Positions 8,242 to 14,026 of a stretch of 15,374 nt of DNA are shown in pieces. Below the pieces are notes generated by a model. That model had not been told where the DNA came from. It saw only the letters and a list, made by a program, of their open reading frames with translations, and searched no databases. The DNA comes from an uncultured Eubacteriales bacterium (GTDB taxonomy: Bacteria; Bacillota; Clostridia; Christensenellales; Borkfalkiaceae), in the NCBI GenBank assembly GCA_902465495.1, contig CABQND010000048.1, positions 1 through 15,374 on the forward strand, read 5' to 3'. Each line of letters begins with the position of its first letter. Position 1 is the stretch's first letter. A program made the position numbers and the translations under genes.

Positions 8242-9024
8242 ATGAATATAGCACTTTTGGTCAGTTACGACGGCACCGATTTTTGCGGTTGGCAGGTACA
8301 GAAAAACGGCTTTACGGTGCAGGGCGAATTAGAGCGTGCGATCGAAAGCGCGTTCGGCAATTTTTCGCGGGTGACGGGCAGCGGCAGGACGGACGCGGGC
8401 GTTCACGCGGCGGGGCAGATATGTAATTTTGCACTTGCGGACAATATAAAAATAGAGCCGGGGCGTGTTGCGGACGCACTGAACGTTTTTTTGCCGCCCG
8501 CAGTGCGCGTTCTTAAAAGCGCGGAAGTTCCCGATGATTTCGATGCTTGTCGTTCGGCAAAGCAAAAGACTTATCGGTACAGCGTGTATTTTTCGCGGCG
8601 GGAAAATCCGCTGCTGGAACGGTATGCGGTTCGCGTCGGGGAGGAGCCTGATCTCGCAAAGATGCGCGATTGTGCTGATCTTTTGGAAGGGGAGCACGAT
8701 TTTGCGTCATTTTCCTCGACGGGATCGTCGGTAAAGACGACAGTTCGAACTGTATATTCGGTGGAGTTTATTCCGTGGGTGGACGAGATCGGGGAAAATA
8801 TTTTCGGTGTGCACATCGACGTGTGCGGCAACGGATTTCTATATAATATGGTCCGCATTATGGCGGGCGCGATTCTTTCTTGCGGGCAGGGCAGATTGTC
8901 TTTGGCGCAGATAAAAGAGGCGTTGGAAAGAGGCGGTCGCGATTTGCTTGGCAAAACGATGCCGGCAAAAGGTTTGACACTTAGGAAAGTTGATTATGGC
9001 TTTGCGCTGTTTGGCGACGAATAA
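8242..9024 (+). CDS. truA: tRNA pseudouridine synthase TruA
   Basis: Converts uridines 38-40 of the tRNA anticodon stem-loop to pseudouridine. The 260 residues start MNIALLVSYDGTDFCGWQ, typical of the family, with catalytic Asp51 in GSGRTDAGVHA (46-56), the KTYRYSVY tyrosine motif (about 112) and a C-terminal FLYNMVRIMAG motif. The start is uncertain: an in-frame ATG at 8218 would add MREKRYNI, and neither ATG has a recognisable Shine-Dalgarno site. I prefer 8242 because it matches the family's usual beginning. It lies 51 bases after ecfT and 27 before the next gene. Linkage of truA to ecfA1A2T is standard in Firmicutes, although the ribosomal-protein genes often found before them are absent here. 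Confidence 0.95.
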   Translation: MNIALLVSYDGTDFCGWQVQKNGFTVQGELERAIESAFGNFSRVTGSGRTDAGVHAAGQICNFALADNIKIEPGRVADALNVFLPPAVRVLKSAEVPDDFDACRSAKQKTYRYSVYFSRRENPLLERYAVRVGEEPDLAKMRDCADLLEGEHDFASFSSTGSSVKTTVRTVYSVEFIPWVDEIGENIFGVHIDVCGNGFLYNMVRIMAGAILSCGQGRLSLAQIKEALERGGRDLLGKTMPAKGLTLRKVDYGFALFGDE

Positions 9025-9051
9025 TTTTCCGGAAACGGAACGGAGATTGGT

Positions 9052-9996
9052 ATGGAATTTTTTATTGTTTTAGGTTTCATGTTTATTTTGGGAAGTCCGC
9101 TCTATGCGGAAGCGTATGGTTTTAACCGATTGTCGGGTCTGGCTGTCGTGTTGATTTCGTTGGCGGTATATGCGATCGTGTATGCGTTTAAGGCGATCGG
9201 GCTGTACACGATGGCAAAACGGGCGGGCAAGCAAAAACTTCTGTGGTGTGCGTTTGTTCCGTTTGCGAGCACCTATCTGATCGGCGAACTGGCAGGGGAT
9301 TTGCGTCTGGGAAATGCGCGCCTCAAACATGTCGGACTGTATGCGATGATTTTGGAAATATTGCTGTGCGTTGCATATGCTTTGCAATATTTTCCGCAGA
9401 TGTACATTTTCGCGCAGGGCGAAGGAGTGCTGTATAATATTGTACGCCAGACCGGCGCGGACGGCGGCGGATATATTTCCATTGAATTTACAAGTGCGCT
9501 GAATCCTGCGATTTATAATATGATGAACGTGGCGTATATCTTAGAGTATATATTCTATGTACTGTATACGATTGCAGCGGTATTCATGTTTATTGCATTT
9601 TTCAAACGGTATTGCCCGCTTTCGTATATTTGGATGGTAGTGTTGTGCGCGGTTATCCCTTTGTTTGCGGCGTTTTTGATTTTTGCGTATCGCAATCGCA
9701 AGCCGGTGGATTACGAAAAATTTATGGCGGCGCGTGCCGAACAAATTCGCCGTATGCAGGCGGCACAATATGGCGGTTATCCTCCTTACGGTCAACCTCC
9801 TTATGGAAATCCGTATAATCAGCCGCCGTATAATCAGCCGCCCTACGGAAATCCGAACGGTCAAGGTGCGCCGAAAAATGCACCCGAGGATCCGTTCGGA
9901 GAGTTTGGTTCTTCTTCCAAACCTTCGGATGATGATCCGTTCGGAGAATTTTCCGGGAAGGGAAACGACAAAAAAGATCCTCCCGATTTTTCGTAA
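9052..9996 (+). CDS. Membrane protein with Pro/Tyr/Gln-rich repeat tail
   Basis: Function not recognised. The 314-residue protein has about six hydrophobic segments (about 3-17, 28-49, 64-78, 94-115, 158-184, 191-213). The segment MAKRAGKQKLLWCAFVPF between helices 2 and 3 resembles a pattern I recall from small multi-pass Firmicutes membrane proteins, but I cannot name a family. After a basic/coiled stretch (213-238) comes a low-complexity tail: PPYG and PPYNQ units (243-268), then two copies of DPFGEF (280-285 and 295-300) in an acidic linker, ending KDPPDFS. The tail is probably cytoplasmic and disordered, a candidate docking peptide. GGAG six bases upstream supports the ATG. It is the last gene of the ecf-truA run and is followed by a strong terminator. 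Confidence 0.85.
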   Translation: MEFFIVLGFMFILGSPLYAEAYGFNRLSGLAVVLISLAVYAIVYAFKAIGLYTMAKRAGKQKLLWCAFVPFASTYLIGELAGDLRLGNARLKHVGLYAMILEILLCVAYALQYFPQMYIFAQGEGVLYNIVRQTGADGGGYISIEFTSALNPAIYNMMNVAYILEYIFYVLYTIAAVFMFIAFFKRYCPLSYIWMVVLCAVIPLFAAFLIFAYRNRKPVDYEKFMAARAEQIRRMQAAQYGGYPPYGQPPYGNPYNQPPYNQPPYGNPNGQGAPKNAPEDPFGEFGSSSKPSDDDPFGEFSGKGNDKKDPPDFS

Positions 9997-10000
9997 AAAG

Positions 10001-10053
10001 AAATGATTTGTATGCCGCGGCATTCGGTTTGTATGCCGCGGTTTTCATTTTTT
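10001..10053 (+). terminator. Terminator after the ecf-truA run
   Basis: A 9-bp stem, CCGCGGCAT (10015-10023) with ATGCCGCGG (10033-10041), loop of 9, followed by a T-rich tract (TTTTCATTTTTT). AAATGA (10001-10006) can extend the stem by pairing with TCATTT (10045-10050). The core contains a 14-base direct repeat, TTTGTATGCCGCGG, at 10007 and 10028. Confidence 0.85.
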
Positions 10054-10091
10054 GCGAAGGGCGCAAGAATGGTTGCATTTCGATGGGAGAT

Positions 10092-10120
10092 TTGACAAAG
10101 GTAAGATTTCGTGATATAAT
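10092..10120 (+). promoter_or_regulatory. mnmE promoter, near-perfect consensus
   Basis: TTGACA (10092-10097), a 17-base spacer and TATAAT (10115-10120), with TGA before the -10 (extended -10). This is the best match to the sigma-A consensus in the window. The predicted start near 10127 leaves a leader of about 15 bases with the GAGGT site. Confidence 0.92.
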
Positions 10121-10141
10121 TTTGCAAAAGAGGTATTGGAT

Positions 10142-11482
10142 ATGAAAAGCGACACGATTGCGGCGATTGCGACGCCGCCTGGAAGAGGCGGGGTCGCAAT
10201 TATACGTTTGAGCGGCGGTGAGCCTTTGCAAATCGCCGAAAAAATGTTTGCGCCTTCCGGCAAACGCGGGGTTTCGGGATTTGAACCGCAGCGCATGTAT
10301 CCGGGAGAGATTGATGGAGGAACTTTCCGCGATTACGGTTTGTGTGTGTTTTTCAGAGCTCCGCACAGTTTTACGGGCGAAGATGTTGTGGAATTTCATT
10401 GTCACGGCGGGACAAACATTGCGCGCGGGATTTTGCGTAAAGCGATTTCACTCGGTGCGCGCCTAGCCGAACGAGGCGAATTCACGAAACGCGCATTTTT
10501 AAACGGAAAGGTATCTCTTTCGTCGGCGGAAGGTCTGATTGACATGATCAACGGCGAGAGTGATGCGGAGGTACGTGCGGGGTATCTATTGTATGCCGAA
10601 CGGCTCAACGGTGCGATCACGGAATTGCAGGCACAGCTTACCGAAATTTTAGCCGGGATCGATGCGGACATCGATTTTCCGGAGGAGGATATCGAACATA
10701 CCGATCTTCTTGATGTGAAGCAGAAGATCGAAGCCGCCGAAGTGCGCTTGCGTATGCTTGCCCGCTCGTATGGGACGGGCAGAAAGATCAAGCAGGGGGT
10801 TTGTGTCGTGCTTGCGGGTAAGCCGAACACTGGTAAAAGTTCTCTGCTCAATGCTCTTCTTGGCACGGATAAGGCAATCGTGTCTTCGGTAGCGGGGACG
10901 ACGCGTGACGTTGTGGAAGGTTCGTTGGAAATAGGCGGCGTGCTTTTCCGCCTGTATGACACGGCGGGAATTCGTGAAAGCGAAAATGAAATCGAGAATA
11001 TCGGAATTTCTCGCGCACGAAGGTTGATTGAAGGCGCTGATCTTGTTTTGTTTGTTGTGGACGCATCCGAGCGGCTTTCGGATGAAGATTTAAACATTTA
11101 CCATTCGCTCGCGGAAAAGAAAAAGATGGTGATCTACAACAAAACTGATCTTGGAGAGGGTGTATGTGAGCCGCCTGCCGACATTCGTGTTTCGGCGAAG
11201 ACAGGAGAAAATGTGGATTATCTTCGTCAGGAAATGTTTGCTCGCTGTATGGACGGATATGACGCAGACGGAGAGTTTATTATTGAGGAAAGGCATCATG
11301 CGGCGATTTTGCGGGCGTCGGAAGAGCTCAGCGCAGCGTTGTCCGAATGCGGAAAGGTGCCTCTCGACCTTTTGGGGATTCATTTGAAAGCGGCGTGGGA
11401 AGCGCTGGGCGAGATCAGCGGCGAAACGGCAAATGAGCGGATTATCGATGAGATTTTTGCAAAATTTTGCGTGGGTAAATAA
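10142..11482 (+). CDS. mnmE: tRNA modification GTPase MnmE
   Basis: With MnmG, builds the 5-(carboxymethyl)aminomethyl group on wobble uridine 34 of certain tRNAs. The 446-residue length is normal. The N-terminal folate-binding domain begins with the conserved TIAAIATPPGRGGVAIIRLS; the inserted GTPase domain has GKPNTGKSS (P-loop, about 225-233), TTRDVVEG, DTAGIRE and NKTDL; the chain ends FCVGK, whose Cys is the family's conserved C-terminal cysteine. GAGGT lies seven bases before the ATG at 10142; a TTG at 10136 in the same frame is a less likely start. It has its own strong promoter right after the previous operon's terminator. MnmG is not adjacent, unlike the common mnmE-mnmG order near the replication origin. 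Confidence 0.97.
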   Translation: MKSDTIAAIATPPGRGGVAIIRLSGGEPLQIAEKMFAPSGKRGVSGFEPQRMYPGEIDGGTFRDYGLCVFFRAPHSFTGEDVVEFHCHGGTNIARGILRKAISLGARLAERGEFTKRAFLNGKVSLSSAEGLIDMINGESDAEVRAGYLLYAERLNGAITELQAQLTEILAGIDADIDFPEEDIEHTDLLDVKQKIEAAEVRLRMLARSYGTGRKIKQGVCVVLAGKPNTGKSSLLNALLGTDKAIVSSVAGTTRDVVEGSLEIGGVLFRLYDTAGIRESENEIENIGISRARRLIEGADLVLFVVDASERLSDEDLNIYHSLAEKKKMVIYNKTDLGEGVCEPPADIRVSAKTGENVDYLRQEMFARCMDGYDADGEFIIEERHHAAILRASEELSAALSECGKVPLDLLGIHLKAAWEALGEISGETANERIIDEIFAKFCVGK

Positions 11483-11502
11483 TTGCATATGTGATGACAC
11501 AG

Positions 11503-11547
11503 TCGCTTTTTCCTTTTGCCGGTCAAAACAAAAGCGATAGGAAAAAG
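11503..11547 (+). promoter_or_regulatory. Competing hairpins in the mnmE-lysR spacer
   Basis: Two 8-bp stems cannot form together: TCGCTTTT (11503-11510) with AAAAGCGA (11530-11537), containing an inner TTTTG/CAAAA stem, and CTTTTTCC (11506-11513) with GGAAAAAG (11540-11547). The second stem ends 5 bases before the lysR AGGAG site. Neither has a T-tail on this strand, so this is not a plain terminator; a switch controlling lysR translation, or a processing site, is inferred. Confidence 0.45.
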
Positions 11548-11566
11548 TATTTAGGAGAGAAAACGC

Positions 11567-12451
11567 ATGGTCAATCTGGAACTGTACAGAGTTTTTTATA
11601 CGGTCGCCAAATGCGGCAGCCTTACGCGCGCGGCAGATGAGCTTTTCATCAGTCAGCCCGCGGTTTCGCAGGCGATCAAACAGCTGGAAGGTCAGCTTGG
11701 TGCGAATTTGTTCAATCGTACGCATCGCGGGATGGAATTGTCGGATAAGGGCGGCAAGCAGATTTTCTCGATTGTAGAAAAGGCGCTTGCCGAGCTGGAT
11801 GAGGCGGAAAACCGTTTAAAAGAGATCAACAGCACGGCGACGGGAACCATCCGCATCAGTGCTTCTGACACTATATTTTCATATGTGCTGATCGATAAGA
11901 TCGCCGAATATCATGAAAAATATCCGGATGTAAAATTGAGCCTGATCAATTGCACAACGACCGAAACGCTTGAACTTTTAAAAAATAACAAATGCGATAT
12001 TGCTTTTTTGAATCTTCCGGTAGATGACAAGGATTTTATCTTGTCCAGCGTCGTAATGCCTTTGCATGATACGTTCGTTGCAAACGAGAAGTTTGCAACT
12101 CTTGCCGAGAGCGTTCAGCCGCTCAAAAGTATGCATGATTATCCTTTGCTGATGCTGGACACGAATACGGTTACCCGCAAGGCGATCATCAATTTTTCGC
12201 ATTCCATCGGGGTACACTTGCATCCCGAGATAGAATGCGGGAGCCTGGAACTGATGATACAGCTTGCAAAAAACGGCGTTGGAATCGCCTGTGTTCCCAA
12301 GGAATATGTCCGCCGTGAGCTTGGAGAGGATAAATCCTTGTTTGAGATCAAGACGGAACCGTCATTGCCTGCACGCTCGGTTGGAATTGCGTTTCCGAAA
12401 AACCAGTCGGTAACTTTTGCAGTAAAGGCATTTTTCAAGATGTTTGATTAA
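11567..12451 (+). CDS. LysR-type transcriptional regulator
   Basis: DNA-binding activator or repressor of the LysR family, 294 residues. The N-terminal winged helix-turn-helix (about 4-62) shows the family pattern: LELYRVFYTVAKCGSLTRAA, then ISQPAVSQAIKQLEGQLG and LFNRTHRGMELSDKG. A linker helix (about 65-87) leads to a periplasmic-binding-protein-like effector domain (about 90-290). AGGAG nine bases upstream supports the ATG. The ligand and targets cannot be read from the sequence: LysR genes often sit divergent from their target, but here no divergent gene exists, and the gene follows mnmE on the same strand with an 84-base spacer holding competing hairpins and no clear promoter. It may be expressed partly by read-through from mnmE. 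Strong terminators follow its stop codon at once. Confidence 0.93.
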   Translation: MVNLELYRVFYTVAKCGSLTRAADELFISQPAVSQAIKQLEGQLGANLFNRTHRGMELSDKGGKQIFSIVEKALAELDEAENRLKEINSTATGTIRISASDTIFSYVLIDKIAEYHEKYPDVKLSLINCTTTETLELLKNNKCDIAFLNLPVDDKDFILSSVVMPLHDTFVANEKFATLAESVQPLKSMHDYPLLMLDTNTVTRKAIINFSHSIGVHLHPEIECGSLELMIQLAKNGVGIACVPKEYVRRELGEDKSLFEIKTEPSLPARSVGIAFPKNQSVTFAVKAFFKMFD

Positions 12452-12489
12452 AAAAAGCCCGCCGCGCGAACAGCGCGGGCTTTTTTTTT
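12449..12489 (+). terminator. Rho-independent terminator of lysR
   Basis: A GC-rich hairpin at 12457-12480 (GCCCGC with GCGGGC, one bulged C, then GC/GC) is followed by nine T (12481-12489). Seven A lie on the other side and overlap the stop codon, so it could also act on the minus strand. Confidence 0.93.
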
Positions 12490-12510
12490 CGAGTAGGGTA
12501 TTGATCAGTA

Positions 12511-12552
12511 AAAAAACGGCAGTCCCGAAAAGGGTCTGCCGTTTTTATTTTT
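12511..12552. terminator. Second, symmetric bidirectional terminator
   Basis: ACGGCAG (12516-12522) pairs with CTGCCGT (12536-12542), with an inner CCC/GGG and loop GAAAA. Flanks are A7 on the left and TTTTTATTTTT on the right, so it can stop transcription from both lysR and the converging minus-strand TSCPD gene. Confidence 0.88.
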
Positions 12553-12565
12553 AATGAAGGTGTTG

Positions 12566-12596
12566 CGAAAAAACGCTCCTCGGGGGGAACGTTTCA
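12566..12596 (-). terminator. Likely terminator of the DUF4364-TSCPD unit
   Basis: On the minus strand AAACG and CGTTT (12571-12575 / 12590-12594) pair, with an inner TCC/GGA after one mismatch, followed by T-rich sequence (the stem runs into TTTTTT). It lies about 30 bases past the TSCPD stop. It is weaker than its two neighbours. Confidence 0.6.
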
Positions 12597-12626
12597 AAGC
12601 GAAATGCTCAGTTGTACATGGTTGGC

Positions 12627-12887
12627 CTATACGCGTGCGTTTTCTCTTTCTTTATAAGCGGCAATCGCGTTTGCAAGCTGATCGGGGCAGGATGTGTTGT
12701 TGCGGCACTTAATACCTTTGAGGGTGTTGCGAACATCGTCGATGTTTTTGCCTTCGATCAATTTAGAAATGCCTTGCAGGTTGCCGCCGCATCCTCCGAT
12801 AAATTTCACGTTATGAATTTTGTTTTCCGAGTCCACGTCAAAAATGATCTGACGAGAACAGGTACCTTTTGTGTTGTACGTAAACAT
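12627..12887 (-). CDS. TSCPD-domain small protein
   Basis: An 86-residue protein with the diagnostic TSCPD sequence at residues 65-69. Four cysteines (C10, C33, C61, C67) and the FIGGCGGN turn (30-36) could bind a metal, but this is inferred. The same domain occurs in vitamin B12-dependent ribonucleotide reductases and, as here, as a stand-alone small protein in Clostridia; its role is not established to my knowledge. The frame extends 32 codons upstream into DUF4364, but the ATG at 12887 is preceded by GAGGT nine bases upstream and gives the expected MFTYNTKGTCSRQI start. It lies 38 bases downstream of the DUF4364 gene on the same strand, probably one operon. Confidence 0.85.
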   Translation of the reverse strand: MFTYNTKGTCSRQIIFDVDSENKIHNVKFIGGCGGNLQGISKLIEGKNIDDVRNTLKGIKCRNNTSCPDQLANAIAAYKERENARV

Positions 12888-12925
12888 AAAAATCAGACCT
12901 CGAAATAGTAAAATGTGCGGAGTTG

Positions 12926-13450
12926 TCAGTCGACGAGATTTTCGTAAATGACTGCATACACGTCCGCCGCTTTTAATTCCCATTTTTTATAGATATTTTG
13001 GGCTGTTTTGCGGTCAGGAACCACAAATTTAAGTTCAAGCATGGGCTGCGCGGGGGCGAGGATCCGCAAAAACACGGTATAAGTGCCGTCTTTGTTCTGG
13101 TAATAATCCGATTTGCATTCCTGGCGGTTGCGGTAACGGGCGCTGTTGTTTTTGACAAACACCGAAATCTCTTCGCGAGTGCTCTTGGGAATATTGATGT
13201 AAAAATTCGCAAGGCAGCTTCGTCCGTCCGGCGTGATGGTGTAGAGGGTGTCATCGTTGGTTTCAACAGTACAGATGAACCCGTCTTCCAAAAGCTGTTG
13301 GATGATCATGAGACAGTCCATGTAGTTGATCCAGTCATTGCTGGTCGAACACATGTCCACGATTGTACGCTCGGACAGCGCGCTCTCCATTTTGTCGAAA
13401 ACGAACAGCAATATTAATTTGTTTATGAACGTTTCGCCCTGGATCTGCAT
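12926..13450 (-). CDS. DUF4364 family protein, probable winged-helix
   Basis: A 174-residue protein that I match to DUF4364, a family common in Clostridia. The N-terminal part (about 5-80) has the pattern of a winged-helix domain: LILLFVFDKM, a recognition-helix-like MCSTSNDWINYMDCLMIIQQ, then LYTITPDGRSCL as the wing. The C-terminal half (about 95-170) looks like alternating strands (DGTYTVFLRIL, LELKFVVPD) before a last helix. DNA binding is inferred from this shape; nothing shows its target. The ATG at 13450 is preceded by AAGGA about 11 bases upstream. The upstream leader is unusually structured. It is co-oriented with the TSCPD gene downstream. Confidence 0.8.
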   Translation of the reverse strand: MQIQGETFINKLILLFVFDKMESALSERTIVDMCSTSNDWINYMDCLMIIQQLLEDGFICTVETNDDTLYTITPDGRSCLANFYINIPKSTREEISVFVKNNSARYRNRQECKSDYYQNKDGTYTVFLRILAPAQPMLELKFVVPDRKTAQNIYKKWELKAADVYAVIYENLVD

Positions 13451-13484
13451 GTCGGAAGATTCCTTTGATTATTTGAGAAAGAAC

Positions 13485-13555
13485 GCTGTACAAGTGCGGG
13501 AAAAGCATACATTTCCCGATACAGCATGATCCGTATGGCAAAAGCTTTACGGATC
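13485..13555 (-). promoter_or_regulatory. Structured spacer upstream of DUF4364
   Basis: Two hairpins in tandem. The first has GCTGTA/TACAGC (13485-13490, 13520-13525) enclosing CGGGAAA/TTTCCCG (13497-13503, 13512-13518). The second has GATCCGTA/TACGGATC (13528-13535, 13548-13555) with an inner GGC/GCT-type stem and an AAAA loop. Neither has a T-tail. They would lie in the DUF4364 mRNA leader if its promoter is upstream; I found no clear promoter there. No known riboswitch is recognised. Confidence 0.5.
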
Positions 13556-13572
13556 CGAGTAAAACGCATGGC

Positions 13573-13610
13573 GGACAAAAAATCCGCTTTTTAGGCAAAA
13601 GCGGATCGTT
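13573..13610 (-). terminator. Terminator of the HPr-like gene
   Basis: A perfect 10-bp stem, ATCCGCTTTT (13582-13591) with AAAAGCGGAT (13597-13606), loop of five. On the minus strand it is followed by TTTTTTGTCC, which suits the HPr-like gene ending at 13640. The plus-strand side has CGTTTTT, so two-way action is possible. Confidence 0.85.
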
Positions 13611-13612
13611 TT

Positions 13613-13640
13613 TGACCGATTCTGACCGATTTATGCCGAT
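13613..13640. repeat. Short tandem repeats of TGACCGAT
   Basis: TGACCGAT at 13613-13620, again at 13623-13630, and a degenerate TGCCGAT at 13634-13640, spaced by about 10 bases, one helical turn. They sit between the HPr-like stop codon and its terminator. This could be a binding-site array or simple duplication. Confidence 0.5.
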
Positions 13641-13864
13641 TACGCAAATTTTTTCAGCGCGGCAATGAGATCGTCACAGTCATCCGAATGGATCTCAACG
13701 ACCAAGGGTTTGGAAAGGTCGAGACTGAAAATTCCGAGAATAGACTTTGCATCGACGACATATTTGTCGCTCTTCAGGTCGATTTCGTAAGGATAATCCT
13801 GTACGACTTTAACGAAGTCTTTTACATTCTGAGCCATCTGAAGAGAAATTTTTACGGATTTCAT
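13640..13864 (-). CDS. HPr-like protein lacking the active-site histidine
   Basis: A 74-residue protein with the HPr fold pattern. The regulatory-serine region is kept: DAKSILGIFSLDL (38-50), with Ser41 at the place of HPr Ser46. Ungapped alignment back from there puts Met10 where HPr has His15, and the IHARP motif is replaced by QMAQN, so it cannot act as a normal PTS phosphocarrier. Bacillus Crh is the known case of an HPr paralogue without His15 that keeps Ser46 and acts in carbon catabolite control; a similar role is inferred, not shown. The ATG at 13864 has GGAGG ten bases upstream. The open frame extends 39 codons further, but that runs through the promoter. It has its own promoter and terminator. 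Confidence 0.82.
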   Translation of the reverse strand: MKSVKISLQMAQNVKDFVKVVQDYPYEIDLKSDKYVVDAKSILGIFSLDLSKPLVVEIHSDDCDDLIAALKKFA

Positions 13865-13895
13865 GAAAAATGAACCTCCAAATTTAATTTTCTTT

Positions 13896-13924
13896 ATTAT
13901 ACATAAAATTTTTGCGAAAATCAA
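13896..13924 (-). promoter_or_regulatory. Promoter of the HPr-like gene
   Basis: On the minus strand TTGATT (13919-13924), a 17-base spacer and TATAAT (13896-13901). The predicted leader is about 25 bases and carries the GGAGG site. Confidence 0.8.
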
Positions 13925-13963
13925 GATATTTGGGAAAAATAAGTTAATAAAATCTGTTTTTTG

Positions 13964-13972
13964 TGCTATAAT
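13964..13972 (+). promoter_or_regulatory. Extended -10 promoter of the 14027 gene
   Basis: TGCTATAAT at 13964-13972, an extended -10. The -35 at the expected place (13944-13949, TTAATA) is weak, as is usual for extended -10 promoters. The leader to the ATG at 14027 would be about 48 bases. Confidence 0.65.
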
Positions 13973-14026
13973 GATATGCAAGCAGAAAAAGTTGTCTATA
14001 TTGCACAGAAAAATGGGGAGGCGCGT

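Noticed and set aside
10136..10141. TTG start two codons before the mnmE ATG
   Set aside because: The ATG at 10142 has better spacing from GAGGT and a family-like MKSDTIAAIATPP start.
9722..10405. A 227-codon minus-strand open frame across the membrane-protein tail and mnmE
   Set aside because: It crosses a terminator and a promoter on the other strand, has a skewed composition and no ribosome site; a shadow of the repeat tail and mnmE.
13865..13981. A 39-residue upstream extension of the HPr-like protein
   Set aside because: It would cover the promoter; GGAGG precedes the ATG at 13864 and the HPr pattern starts there.
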